Positions 12,540-23,123 of a stretch of 64,000 bases of DNA are shown in pieces; position 1 is the first letter of the stretch, and each line of letters begins with the position of its first letter. Location of the stretch: assembly GCA_030704615.1 (NCBI GenBank), contig CM060731.1, forward strand, positions 20,460,001 through 20,524,000, in the 5' to 3' direction. Source of the DNA: Takakia lepidozioides (taxonomy: Eukaryota; Streptophyta; Takakiopsida; Takakiales; Takakiaceae). The notes under the pieces are model-generated. The model was not told the origin of the DNA and ran no database searches. It worked only from the letters and a program-made list of their open reading frames with translations. Both the position numbers and the translations under genes were made by a program.

Positions 12540-13832
12540 GTGAGGATTGTGCCTCACCCAACACAGCGGGCACGGTTAGTGCGGCATGCCCATGAGGAGT
12601 TGGGGCATTTTGGGGTGCGACGCACTCATAGTCTACTGCAGGGGCAGTATTGGTGGCGTGGTATGCACACAGAGGTGCAACAATTTGTGGCTAGGTGCAT
12701 GGTGTGTGACAGGGTGCGTGCTTCATTCAACGCCCCTACTCCACAATTGCACCCTCTTCCGATCATGGGATTGGGCTACAGGTGGAGTCTTGACTTCGCA
12801 GGGCCGTTGCCACTGACCATGCGTCACAACAAGTACGTGTTGGTGATGGTGGAGCACTTCTCCAAGTGGATTGAATTGGTTCCATTGCCTGATAAGGCTA
12901 GTGAGGGAGCTGCGTATGCATTTCTGGATTGTGTGCTTAGCCGATTCGGTGCTCCAGCTGAGGTACTCACGGACCAAGGGAGAGAGTTCTTGGGGGAGTT
13001 TCAGGCTTTGTGTGACAAGGCCTTGATAGACCACCGCACCACTTCTCGGGATCATCCTGAAGCCGATGGCTTGGCAGAGAGAGTTGTTCAGACAGTAAAG
13101 AGGGGTTTGCGCAAGTATGGCTTGCAGAAGGGACACCTAGGAGATTGGGACCTTCAGTTACCCTGGTTAGCCATGGGCTACAGGTTCAGCAAGCAAGCAT
13201 CACTTGCCTCCTTTTCACCATACTTTCTTCTCTTTGGCCGAGAGCCGGATTTGCCTACATCCATTCGCAGAGAAGCTGCTACAGTTCTTAACCTTGACGA
13301 TCCGGACGTGTGGGCACGTGCATGTGAGCAGCGTGCAGAGTTGTTCAAGAGAGTCATGCCCATGGCTTTCGAGAACCTTGCCATTGCACAACACCGTGAT
13401 ACGTTGAGGTATGCTACCATACGTAGTGGGGGCTATCGTCCTGGGGTTCGGAGATTCAACCCTGGTGACTATGTCTATCTGCAGCAGACTGCTCCTACGA
13501 CCCTGGATGTGAATGCAGGACGTGTTATTTTGAGGGTTCGAGAGGTCTTGCCCTCAGGCGTCTTGGTCTTGGAGGGTCGGGATGGCATAACTTGGAAGGA
13601 CCATGTGCGTAATTGTGCGCCATGTCACCTTCCGAATGTTGATGGTAGGATTGACCCAAACCTGGTAGTGGTATCTGCAGGTTTGAGGTGCATGTTGTGT
13701 GGGTCTGCTAAAGGGGCAGCCACCATGCTGGTGTGCGATCGATGCTCTAGAGGTTGGCATATGGGATGCTTGACTCCACCTCTTGAGATGGTTCCGGATG
13801 GGGATTGGTTATGTCCACATTGCATTGGATAG
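12540..13832 (+). CDS. Ty3/gypsy integrase with C-terminal PHD finger (430 codons open)
   Basis: The integrase inserts the cDNA copy into the genome. The zinc-binding HHCC domain is complete (H18, H23, C53, C56 counted from 12540). The catalytic triad is D85 (SLDFAG), D145 (LTDQGREF) and E180 (ADGLAERV). A basic C-terminal region with GDYVYLQQ and a GPY/F-like strand follows (about 325-375). The last 49 residues form a canonical C4HC3 PHD finger: C384, C387, C399, C402, H407, C410, C425, C428, with the usual W before the last pair. PHD fingers bind histone H3 tails, so by analogy with chromodomain integrases this one may steer insertion to marked chromatin. There is no own start: the frame opens after the upstream TGA. 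Confidence 0.92.
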   Translation: MRIVPHPTQRARLVRHAHEELGHFGVRRTHSLLQGQYWWRGMHTEVQQFVARCMVCDRVRASFNAPTPQLHPLPIMGLGYRWSLDFAGPLPLTMRHNKYVLVMVEHFSKWIELVPLPDKASEGAAYAFLDCVLSRFGAPAEVLTDQGREFLGEFQALCDKALIDHRTTSRDHPEADGLAERVVQTVKRGLRKYGLQKGHLGDWDLQLPWLAMGYRFSKQASLASFSPYFLLFGREPDLPTSIRREAATVLNLDDPDVWARACEQRAELFKRVMPMAFENLAIAQHRDTLRYATIRSGGYRPGVRRFNPGDYVYLQQTAPTTLDVNAGRVILRVREVLPSGVLVLEGRDGITWKDHVRNCAPCHLPNVDGRIDPNLVVVSAGLRCMLCGSAKGAATMLVCDRCSRGWHMGCLTPPLEMVPDGDWLCPHCIG

Positions 13833-14090
13833 TGGGAGTGGATACAACCATGGAAGGCTAACAAGAAACGCAAGGCCCAGCTACTAGGAGACCTTGAACA
13901 CACGAGGTCCTGGCTCAAGTTCACAGATTGCAAGATGGCGACTAACGATGGGGCTACTCTTGTACCCGGCCTCTTGGTCTATAGAGTTTGAGTACAATAG
14001 GGACAGTGATAGAGGACTTAGTACGGCTGTGGCTATTACATCTTGTAGCTATCTGGAGGTAGAGGGACCTATCCACCAGCTAGGGGGGCG
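13833..14090 (+). promoter_or_regulatory. 3' untranslated part with possible polypurine tract
   Basis: Non-coding between the PHD finger stop and the terminal repeats. The sequence TAGGGGGGCGA at about 14081-14091 is the best polypurine-tract candidate (plus-strand primer), directly before a TG start (TGTGGCAG). No similar tract precedes the 349-bp repeat at 14180. Confidence 0.45.
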
Positions 14091-14177
14091 ATTGTGGCAG
14101 ACTACTTTATTGTGCATATATGTGTGGTGTGGTTTGGACAGCGATGTAGTTGTGTAGCGATATGTATGCGCACGACA
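14091..14177 (+). repeat. 87-bp module, first copy, left of the right terminal repeat
   Basis: Identical to 14528-14614. It runs from ATTGTGGCAG to GCGCACGACA, that is TG...CA if the first two bases are left out. It is absent from the left end of the element. Confidence 0.85.
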
Positions 14178-14179
14178 GC

Positions 14180-14528
14180 TGTCAAGTTAAATAAGCACAG
14201 TGTGAAAACAGCTAGAATAAAACTAGTTATTTGTATTTAACACTTGGATTTAGGTCAAGTGTTAAATCAGGTGTCAAGTTTAGTTTGACACCTGGTCCGT
14301 CTTATCTTCACGAGAGCGGCAGTCACGCGGCTCATCTTTCTCGAGTTGAGCCTGCGCGACCGAGCTCCTGCATGCGTTTAGATCTGAGTGTACTCATGAT
14401 GGGAGTGTAGGTTGTTGTGGGGTGGAGTCCCCATAGCTTGGGGTGCCCCTGGCTCGACTACTATTTCTAAGAGTGATGGTTTGGTTTTCATGTTTTGTGT
14501 AAACAGTGTGTTCGTTGGTTTTCTATCA
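14180..14528 (+). repeat. Right 349-bp terminal repeat (LTR-like)
   Basis: The partner of 2594-2942, about 99 percent identical, differing by transitions only. It is flanked on both sides by the 87-bp module. Confidence 0.8.
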
Positions 14529-14614
14529 TTGTGGCAGACTACTTTATTGTGCATATATGTGTGGTGTGGTTTGGACAGCGATGTAGTTGTGTAGCGATAT
14601 GTATGCGCACGACA
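14528..14614 (+). repeat. 87-bp module, second copy, right of the terminal repeat
   Basis: An exact copy of 14091-14177. It ends in CGACA and is followed by AGTG, which equals the four bases before the left repeat; this suggests that the element ends here. Confidence 0.8.
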
Positions 14615-15575
14615 AGTGACATCTAATGAAGATTATAGCCTAACTCATTAATTTTTACAGAGCCTAATCCTAAATGGCTCGCACTCGAAGCATGTGTTCG
14701 AAGATACCTCTGGTCACCACAACCGCTTACTACACTATCTACACCCAAGAAAATGGATATGTTTTGAGAACGATCGAACATGTCATCAAATATGTCAACA
14801 TGTTACTTGTAGCTTTGCTCGATCACCTTGATGCCCATGAAGCCTCAAATGACTTCGACATCAAAACATTTCGTCGAACATTATATATATATAAAATTGG
14901 ACTTTTGTTCAAAAGTCTATATTTTAATTATTTAAAAAACCGGAACTGGAGGTTATGAAAGAAATCAAATAACCACCCAACACTGCAAAATTCCAGTGAC
15001 GACAAAGTCGGAACTGGTTTTAACAGAGGCGACAATAGGTTCCATTTCTTTCGTACGTTTCGTTACGGCTAGCAAATGATGGTGAAAGCGCACTCGGAGA
15101 ATCACCTCTTCAATTGCACGAGATTCCCCCTCTATCGGACTTCTAGTGTTCTGGATCACGACAATTTCCGAGAAGAATTGTACTACCTAAAGCATCTTGT
15201 GCCTCTCCGCATGTAAAATTGGGTTCTGAAGATCTTGCACCAGGAATCATTGGAATGAGGTTTCCAAGAAAGATCTGGAGTGTTTGGTATGTTTATTTCC
15301 ACCCATCTCATCTGTAATATGGATTTAGGGAAATGAGAACATAGGCAGTTTAAAGCTGGTAAGTGGGGAGGAGGGACGTTGAACGGCGCAGAGAATCAGG
15401 CATTGATCGATCTTTCTCGATGCTTTTCATGCAGGGCGATGGGGTTTCAAATCTGGGATCGGACCCACTTGTCTGTTATGCACCAGAGTCAGGGCAAGGG
15501 TATGAGTTTTGGTACATCCACCATCACCACTGTCTTTAATGGAGGAAAAAAAGAAACATCAAAGGGGAGAGGGCC
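14615..15575. other. No recognisable gene
   Basis: AT-rich in places (14880-14940). Short frames carry no motif. The frame that leads into the PPR fragment opens at about 15379, but its first 60 codons resemble nothing recognisable. Confidence 0.4.
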
Positions 15576-15882
15576 AAACGAAATGTGGTCTCATGGAGTC
15601 ACAGCATATGCTCAGCATGGGTGTGGGAGGGAGACCCTGCAACTATTTGAACAAATGCAACAGGAAGGCTTGAAGCCAAACATAATCACCTTCATCTCTC
15701 TTTTGTCTGCCTGTAGCCATGTGGGCCTACTGCCTGAAGGCTGTCACTACTTTGATTCTATGAGTCATGATCATGACCTCACCCCTACAGTGGAGCATTT
15801 TGCCTGCATGGTGGATCTTCTTGGCCGTGCAGGACAAGTGGATGAGGCAGAGGATTTCATAAAAAATATGCTTATGTGTTGC
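15576..15882 (+). pseudogene. PLS-class PPR protein fragment
   Basis: PPR proteins bind organelle RNA one base per repeat. This frame carries the final repeats of a PLS-type protein: GVTAYAQHGCGRETLQLFEQM, GLKPNIITFISLLSACSHVG and TVEHFACMVDLLGRAGQVDEA. The match breaks off after DFIKNM at about 15873, where the E domain should continue, and joins an unrelated repeat. No start codon belongs to it. It is a truncated remnant, same strand as the fragments at 16.0 and 21.2 kb. Confidence 0.8.
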
Positions 15883-15886
15883 TGCG

Positions 15887-15990
15887 CACTGGTGGTTTTG
15901 CAGAAAAGTCTGAGCACCAGATTTCAGGCATACTCATATACATGAGATTCTTTGGATTGACAGTTGGTTGGTTCCTCCTTGGCTGAAAGC
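15887..15990 (+). repeat. Dispersed repeat next to PPR remnant, copy 1
   Basis: Matches 21011-21122 in the same orientation: CACTGGTGGTTTT, AGAAAAGTC, TTCAGGCAT, GAGAT-CTTTGG. Both copies can be read as a related peptide (W-W-F, DFRH, EILW, PWLK/PWVK), so it may derive from a coding element that I do not recognise. Confidence 0.6.
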
Positions 15991-16013
15991 AGAGCTGACT
16001 GCCATGTGAGAGA

Positions 16014-16220
16014 ATGGAGGAGAATGATGTGGGAAGGGGTGAAGCAAGACCAGGTTGCATTCATTTGAAGGCGGACATGGGCAAAGAGGTCGGTGGTGAA
16101 ATCATCAAACGGGGAATCACAGCAGATGTTATTCTGAACACTATCCTGGTGGACATGTATGCCAAATGCTGCAGCATCGAGGATGCAAAGGGAGCGTTCG
16201 ACACTACTACTATGGAGCTC
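16014..16220 (+). pseudogene. PPR repeat fragment
   Basis: Contains GKEVGGEIIKRGITADVILN and TILVDMYAKCCSIEDAKGAFD, a typical L/S repeat pair of a PLS-type PPR protein. The flanks are not PPR. It is a short remnant of about 60 codons. Confidence 0.75.
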
Positions 16221-16779
16221 TCAGGTATACTCCTTGAACCTCTGACTGCTGGACTTGACTTTTTAATCTTAACACTGTTTGGGGCAAATCTTTATATGCC
16301 AGAATCAATGAGATTTACATGGTAGTTCTTTCCACCTGCGTGAGCCTTCGTAGTGGACCTCACTCTATCGTCTTATCACCACCTTCCCCCTGCCCTTTCT
16401 CAAAGCTTGGCAAGCATATGGCTGCAAAGCTACATCAAGAAAAGTGTAATGGATTCTTTAGTAGCTCTTGCACACACACTCACCTTCATTTCACTCTAGA
16501 GTCTGAATTGCTGCGATTTATTTCACATTGAAATTGGAATTGCATGCCAGTGAAGTGTTCCTTGATCTATTCATTGTGTTTTTTCTGGTGCAGACTCCAG
16601 ATGCCAACTGGCTCCAAAAGGCTACAGCAGGTATTCCAAGTTGGCAGGTGAGTTCTGTTCGTGTTTAATAGAAGAAGTCAATTTCTGGGTAGGTAGGCGT
16701 CAGATCATCCATAGGTCCTCACCCATGTCACAAACTGGAAACAAGCTCAGGGAGTCTTATGCCTAACTTCATTTTGTTT
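16221..16779. other. No recognisable gene
   Basis: Short open frames without motifs. The sequence from 16320 on resembles untranslated or intronic DNA. Confidence 0.35.
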
Positions 16780-17775
16780 TCATGCTTCTGACATGGGCTT
16801 AGACACTTCCGCGTCCAAGTCAGCTGCATCTAGCAGGGTCAGTTCTTCCTGCCTAGTATTTAGGTACTTGAAAATCTCATTTACATTCTCTGACATGACA
16901 GCCTGTTCAACAGGACGGTCTTGCTTCCAAGAAATATCGATCATCTTAGGGCATCTGGTATGAGGCATGCGATTCAACTGACCCCACCACCTGACCTTGA
17001 ACTCATCACGTCAAGAGCTCTAGGGTGGTACGCCAAAATCGCTCTGAACAGCCACATTAGCTGTTCTAGAGCATGCTGACATGCTCCCCTTGGGCACCGA
17101 AAGCTGAATGGATTCTGAAGTTTTAGCAATGGAGTTGCCTTCCCACACGGAAGATGTGCACTGCAAAGTAGGCCTAATAACGTTACAAAGCATGGTCTTT
17201 TCAACTTGAGAATCAATTCCTCTGCATCGGAAAAAGTGAGTGAGACCCAAAGCTATGCATTTAACTGCTTGACCCACTTTTTATATATGTGGATCCCAGT
17301 TACAACTGTAGGAAAACTTAATAGCGAGACATGTGTAAAAAGGGAGCACATGGATCTATTCGCTGCCCCCATGTACACTTGAGATCCTCTCCTCCTCCCC
17401 ATGATCATGGAAGGCCACCACCACGCATATACTAACCTTCTCCATAGCCAAAGGACCTCTTTGCACAACAATCAACTCTTGAAGATAGGATCCCCTAGGC
17501 CCGCAAAGTCATCCGCAGACATAAGAGCTGGTATGGTGGCATCACCCACCTTCAACCCAAATACCTCGCTTTCCACATCTTCAAGGAGCTGATTAATGAA
17601 AACATTGAAGAGAAGTGGGAGAGGGTACAACCTTGACACCTTGGTCAAAATGTCACAAACACTAGACTTCTGGCCATTGACCATAACATAGCTTTTGGTG
17701 TTCCATACAGGTTGTGACCAATTTGACACATCTTTCTCCTGACCTAGAAGACCACAGATGAAGCCATAGCCCATT
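16780..17775 (-). mobile_element. LINE (non-LTR retrotransposon) reverse transcriptase fragment
   Basis: Read on the minus strand from 17775 downwards: YVMVNGQKSSVCDILT, then PLLFNVFINQLLEDV, then ALMSADDFAGLG, which corresponds to the catalytic (Y/S)ADD block of LINE RT. Next comes HFFRCRGIDSQVEKTMLCNV and IRPTLQCTSSVWEG (thumb region), then ISWKQDRPVEQA. The last part is homologous to the plus-strand fragment at 18.9 kb, so both belong to one LINE family. The N-terminal endonuclease is missing and frames are broken. Confidence 0.8.
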
Positions 17776-18764
17776 GCGTAATTTATACATCCAGGATGAA
17801 GACAAAGGTGGGTTTTCCTTCTTTTCTCCTTCCCTGAATAGTCTGGCTTAGGTTAAAGATATGGTCGACGCAAGCCCTATTTCTCCGGATGCCCATCTGA
17901 CTTCTAGACTCCAAATCAACCTCTTATTATCGTACAAAACAGCTTGCCACCTGCACTGAGAGAGAGCAAGAAAAGTTTATAATGGAGGTGTCCATACGAG
18001 TGGAAATGCAAGAGGGATAATTGATGCGAGCATGTAATGTGTGTATGCAGATAGTGAAGCCTGAGACTACAAAATATTAGGATCAAAGAACATCCGATTC
18101 TGGTATTTTCATATATTTTATCGAAAAGAATCACCGGTTCCGGTTAATAGTAAGAACCTCAAAGAACCGGCGGTGTTCATCAAATAAGCAGCGGGTCTTT
18201 GGCGGATCTTTGACAGTTTTCGCTCATTATCTCAAAACAAGCGGCTTCATAGCTGAGGCCACCCACAATTGTAGGTGCTCATTCACAGGAGCATATGGTT
18301 GACTGCCGGCCCAACTAAGAAAACTATGGCTGGCCCTCCGGTTCAGTTTCTAACTAACCCAACACAAGTTAGTGATATGATTTCGCCCCGTTGACAAGAA
18401 GACTGGAAAACCTGGTGTAATTTCTTCCTGGCATTCGATTACGAGCCAAAGCTCGATCAGAGTGAGTTTTCCCCCCAATGCACGCCTAGTAATTTCAGGC
18501 TGCACTACAATGTGATGTTTAACAGCTTCATATTCTCTTTATTTTAACTGTCTAGAACTGCTCTTCTTCCTTTACCCTCTTGCATATGGAGTAATACTTT
18601 GGCGATCATTCACGGAAATGGCTGGATAATGCAGAGCAAGTTCAGCACAACGACGCCGGGTCAATATTGAAGGGGCTGTGTTGGAGTTGGGACCTCTGGA
18701 AATATCTCTGAACATTACCTGTGAAGGCTACACAGATATTTTGTGGGTGACCTTGCCACCTTCT
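17776..18764. other. No recognisable gene
   Basis: Nothing beyond short frames. It separates two oppositely oriented LINE fragments. Confidence 0.4.
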
Positions 18765-18890
18765 TGCTGCATAGTGCATGGTCTCACTGTCACCTCTGAT
18801 GTTTTACTAGGATCTAGGACAGGAATGCCTGTATTGTGAGGGTTTCAATGTCATAAGGCCCTAGTGTTTCTTTCTTTTGTGTTCTACCTA
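18765..18890 (+). repeat. Direct repeat upstream of the LINE fragment, copy 1
   Basis: Similar over about 125 bases to 19730-19862: CATGGTCTCA, TCTGATGTTTT, ATCTAGGACA-GAATGCCTG and TTTCAATGTCA occur in both. The second copy lies in the LINE 3' region, so this one may be the 3' end of an adjacent LINE insertion. Confidence 0.6.
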
Positions 18891-18896
18891 GTTAAT

Positions 18897-19638
18897 CGAC
18901 TCTATATCTTGGAAACAGGACCGCCCTGTCAAACAGGCTAAGTCCTGGCAGAAGAGAGTAGAAGAGATTCTCAAGGACCTGGACCTGGATCCGCAAGTCT
19001 TGACCCTGCTGGATAAATCTGACTTAGAGGCTGTAGTGTCCTCAGCCATGTCTGTTGCCATGAGATTGTCTGATGAAAATGAGGTTAGGCAGAAAACTTC
19101 CCTGAACTTGTTTCCAGTCAGTGACATGGGGGAGGACATCTTGGATGACCTCAAGGGTCTACCCACTCTCGGCACTAGACTGAAATTTAAACTCAGGGCA
19201 GGAAGCCTACCTTTGCACAGCAAACAGAAGCAAAGAGGAAAGGGAGAGTGCAATTGCCCGCAGTGTGGGCAATCTGAAGACAGTATTCACTTTCTGATAC
19301 ACTGTCCGGGGTTCTCTCACCAAAGAGACGCTCTCTTCAATTCTATCAAGGGAATTGTGCCTGTACCCCTGTTTAACAACTTTGAAAGTCTCGAGGCTGA
19401 GCCAAAAGCCCAGGCCCTCCTGAGGCCTAGTTTTTGGGCAAATCACACACAGCAGATTGATGCTTGTGTGAAGGGATTTCTAGAGGATATCTGGAAAACC
19501 CGGATTAATTCTATATATGATGGTAAGTCACACTACCAACCTCAGCCCCTGACAGAGGTAGGTTCTGTCCCTTTTGTTCCCGCTCAAACTGGGCGCATGG
19601 TCAATGGCCACAAGGCTATGGCAAACAACGTCTTATGA
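18897..19638 (+). mobile_element. LINE C-terminal region with CCHC zinc motif (plus strand)
   Basis: The frame starts with SISWKQDRPVKQAKSWQKRV, homologous to the minus-strand fragment at 16.8-17.0 kb. It goes on to KLRAGSLPLHSKQK and CNCPQCGQSEDSIHFLIHCP, the Cys/His motif that follows RT in many plant LINEs. It ends at TGA after NGHKAMANNVL. It is open over 213 codons from 19000. The RT itself is absent, as in a 5'-truncated LINE copy. A related piece lies at 33.3-33.7 kb on the minus strand. Confidence 0.75.
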
Positions 19639-19729
19639 GTACAATCTTTTGTGTTCTACTTCTAGATTTTAGAGAAAAGGACAAAGCCTGCTCTTTGTGC
19701 TGGGTTCTCTCCTAGTGTACTCTCTTACC

Positions 19730-19862
19730 ATCTTGTTGCTTTTGCATAGATAATTCTACATGGTCTCATTGTCTCTGATGTTTTTCTAAATCTAGGACAT
19801 GAATGCCTGCATTATGAGGGCTTCAATGTCAAAAGGTGCCAGTGGTATCTTTCTTCGTTCTA
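19730..19862 (+). repeat. Direct repeat downstream of the LINE fragment, copy 2
   Basis: The partner of 18765-18890. It probably belongs to the LINE 3' untranslated region. Confidence 0.6.
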
Positions 19863-20118
19863 AATTTAGAGAAAGTCCTGTGCTGCTGGAAGGGACTCTT
19901 CCTTTCAGAATTAGCATTTCCACTACTTGCTTCATGAGCGACTGTACTTGTTTATTCCGCTTCTCATGCTTAGTGTGATGGTTATTAGTGTGGAGGATCT
20001 ACCTCTCCTGTCTGCTCTCACAGATGCTTGCCCCATCACTGTCTCCCTCACTGGTCTCTAGTGTTTACTGCCTATGGTGTAATTATGTCCACTAACAATT
20101 ATTGGGCATCCATTTGCA

Positions 20119-20223
20119 GGTATCTTGACAACAAAATCGGAATATCTCGGGGCAACAAAGGCAGCATTTTTGTCCACCTACGTGAGCAAAACAAGCCTTA
20201 TCTGGTGGCCAATATGTTTGAGG
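20119..20223 (+). other. Exon-like segment
   Basis: A segment bounded by TTGCAG (acceptor-like) and GGTGGGT (donor-like) with a clean frame including NKIGISRGNKGSIFVHLREQ. It looks like a single exon of a gene or pseudogene, but I do not recognise the protein and find no partner exons nearby. Confidence 0.35.
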
Positions 20224-20511
20224 GTGGGTGTTGATTTTGTCTTATTACCACTCTAAACAGTAAACCACAGCAAACAAATGCTTAATAATCTTGCTATTCT
20301 TTGAGTGTAAGATCTGTTTAATCTCAAGAAATATGTCCCTTGCTTTTGAAGGACAACCTTAGGTTTTTGGTGGAGCTGACAACCTTCGGGAGTGTGAGCA
20401 CAGGTCCATGAAGAGTTGACATCCAATTTGCTACACTGTTTCAACTCTCAGTGATTCAAAGTTCCTCAATGTTTGTTAAGCTGCAGCACTATTTCGATAC
20501 ATGACAGCAGA

Positions 20512-20808
20512 TGTAGAGGTCATCATAGTGTAGATCCGACCATACCCGGGATCTGCAACTTCCGTAGTGCCTGCAACACGTCCTAGAAGCATTCGAGCAG
20601 ATTCCACCTTGCCGAAGTGCTCGGCAGTTGGAGGGAAACAACGTACTACCTTCCCATTTCTTTAAGGTTGGGCATGCATCTGGGTTGGCTGGTGGCACTC
20701 TAGAACTTCCTGAAGTGGAAGCACTTGCACGCACAGAGGCTTCTCGCTGAAGGGAGAACCCTGCCTCCTCCAACATTGCAATCTCCTGACTTGTGAGATG
20801 TGTCCCCA
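20512..20808 (-). repeat. Degenerate coding repeat, copy 2 (inverted relative to 1-295)
   Basis: Reverse complement of the repeat at the window start. On the minus strand it reads HLTSQEIAMLEEAGFSLQRE, later NPDACPTLKKWEG, then after a shift FPPTAEHFGKVESARML. Open from 20809 for 106 codons in one frame. Family unknown. Confidence 0.6.
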
Positions 20809-21010
20809 CCTTGGTGGGTGTGCTTAGCTAAATACCTAACATGCCCTAGCAGACCTATTTTTAGCAGACCTTAGCAGGGCTGCTAGGTAACAGCTGGTGC
20901 GGCGGGGGCCTTATATGATCAAACAGCAAAACGTGCTTGGAGCTCTGGTGGTTGTAGCCTAGCCTGTGCAAGGCTGTGGTTGAGCTATGGCTGCTCAGCT
21001 GCGTAGTACC

Positions 21011-21122
21011 CACTGGTGGTTTTCTCAGAAAAGTCCAAGATCACCGGACTTCAGGCATAAGCAGACGAATGAGATCCTTTGGGTTGAGGGTTGGTCCGAC
21101 CTTCCTTGGGTCAAAGTAGCAG
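21011..21122 (+). repeat. Dispersed repeat next to PPR remnant, copy 2
   Basis: Matches 15887-15990 in the same orientation; both copies touch a PPR remnant. Confidence 0.6.
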
Positions 21123-21178
21123 TAGCTGCCACAGTACAAGGTTGAGCACCAGCTGGTGAGGGAGTTAACAAAAACTGT

Positions 21179-21720
21179 TTGCGCTCTTGTGAGGCTGTGA
21201 GGACACTATGTCAGGCTGGACTTCTGAAAGAAGCAGTGAATGCTTTGCACAGACGAGGCATTTCAGCCGACGTCAATTACTATGTCTCTCTCTTGCGAGC
21301 GTGCATCAGAGTTGAGGACCTTGAAATGGGAAAGCAGGTGCATGCACACATCATCCAAATGTTGAGGTCTAATATTTGACAAAATGCCTGAACGAGATGT
21401 ATTTACATGGACCATAATGATGACAGGATATTCTGAGCACAGTTGTGGAAGGGAGGCTTTCGAGATGTATGAGCAAATGATACGGGAAGGGGTGACATCC
21501 AACAATGTCACGTTCATTTGTGTTCTCAATGTGTGTGCCAGCCTAGGAGCCTTTGGGAAGGGCAAAGAGGTACATGCCAACATCATCAAAGCTGGACTTA
21601 CGCCATACATTAATTTGGAGAATACCCTTGTTAACATGTATGCGAAATGCGGGAGATTGAAGGATGCACGTCAAGTGTTTGACAACATGGCTAAAAGAAA
21701 TGTAGTCTCTTGGAATAAAA
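21179..21720 (+). pseudogene. PPR protein N-terminal fragment, internally deleted
   Basis: First frame: LCQAGLLKEAVNALHRRGIS, YVSLLRACIRVEDLEMGKQV, HAHIIQM, then a stop. Second frame from about 21380: KMPERDVFTWTIMMTGYSEH, FICVLNVCASLGAFGKGKEV, NLENTLVNMYAKCGRLKDAR, NVVSWNK. These are the opening repeats of a PLS PPR protein. A deletion at about 21365 removes the repeat between HIIQM and FDKMPERD. After 21717 the sequence becomes T-rich and non-PPR, so the 3' half is lost. Confidence 0.85.
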
Positions 21721-23123
21721 TTTTTATTCCCTTCCCTTTCCTCTCCACCTTTTGTCTGCTCCAATCATTTTATGATGTATATTTCGGAAACTGTTGCTAT
21801 ATTCTTACTTCATTAATAAAACATTTCCCTCACCCCTTTTAATAGCAATTATATGGGCTCTGATATACACTATGTCAAAATCATAAATCTTATAACTCCT
21901 CTTCAATCTCTCTCCTCCATTCAAACTAAGTTACCATTCATCACTGGTAGTGCAAAGCATCGCGAAGCCCTAGTCATATACTATCCATTTTACAAGTCCT
22001 CTTACCATATTGATACCATTAATACTCTACCAGGTCATACCTACCACCATACCCTTACCAGCCACTTGAAGAATCAGAGGGGAACCCACACACACACACA
22101 CTCAACACACACGCACAAAAGATTGACTGAAGGAGACTCTCACAAGCACATAGTGGGAAAGGTACCTGAGTATCTTGTTGCGGGCGACTAAAATTTGTCT
22201 GAATAGGGGTGCTTATAGTTGGGCAGTTGTCAGCTACAGTGGTCAGCTTGCCCCATTGACGTGTAGATGCTGCTTACTAGTTTACTTAGGTCCGCTCTAC
22301 CAGAATCCAAGTGATTCTATTCGTTGGTTTTTCATCTTGGTGATGCAATTGCTGAATGGCCGTGCAGCTGATGAGGAAGATGATGGGTTGTTGCAGCTTA
22401 ATTGATTAGTTAGGGTGCAGTCTTTTCAGGTGGGCCAGATTTGGAAGAATGATCACGCACGAGGAAGGAGTAAAGTGCCGGGAGAGAACCGCAATGGAGG
22501 ATGCTCAAGTGGGGGCAAGGGACTTGTGAGATGTAGTACAATCCCTACCACGCAGCAGCCAACCTTCCTATATATGACCGAGCCCTCCGTCATCTTTTCA
22601 TTTTATTCACAGGCCAGGTCCTTCGAGCTGTTCTTTCTTGCCGGCTGCGTAGTCCTCTCCTCCTGGACTCAAATCTCCATCAGCACGTAGTCCTGACACC
22701 TGAGCCTACAACCGAACTCTTTCTAGACTTCTAGGAGGACTTTGAACTCAATCCTGGGACCTTGCAATGGTTTTAAGCATCTATGCAGCGGTGATGTCTT
22801 GTATACATGCCAATCGTGCTGATGACGAGGTGATCAGGAACTACGCAGCTCTGATTCCTTTGAGCTCCAGAACTTTTGTGGCTGCACACAATTATGCTTG
22901 AACTGTGAAGCAACAAGGCTCTGGATGCCAGGAAGTTCTGCAAACCATTGCTGCACCACAAGCCTGTCCGCTGAGCCTTTACCAGTCACTGTTGTCTCTG
23001 ACCAGAAGTTGGTGGTCACGCAGCATAATTTGGTACGCACTCTATTAGAGAGCGGGTACTGAAACTCGTCACCGGTCGAGGATCTATATTATTAAAGCCA
23101 GCAGTGACTAGAGCTGCGACGCA
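21721..23123. other. No recognisable gene; microsatellite and upstream region of phytoene synthase
   Basis: A CA-rich microsatellite lies at about 22087-22120. The 300 bases before 23124 would hold the phytoene synthase promoter and 5' UTR; no clear TATA box was identified. Minus-strand frames at 22.8-23.0 kb look gene-like in codon flow but match nothing known to me. Confidence 0.4.

Noticed and set aside
14412-14594. Small ORF ending in CIYVWCGLDSDVVV, also present at 13894-14157
   Set aside because: The shared peptide only reflects the duplicated 87-bp repeat module.
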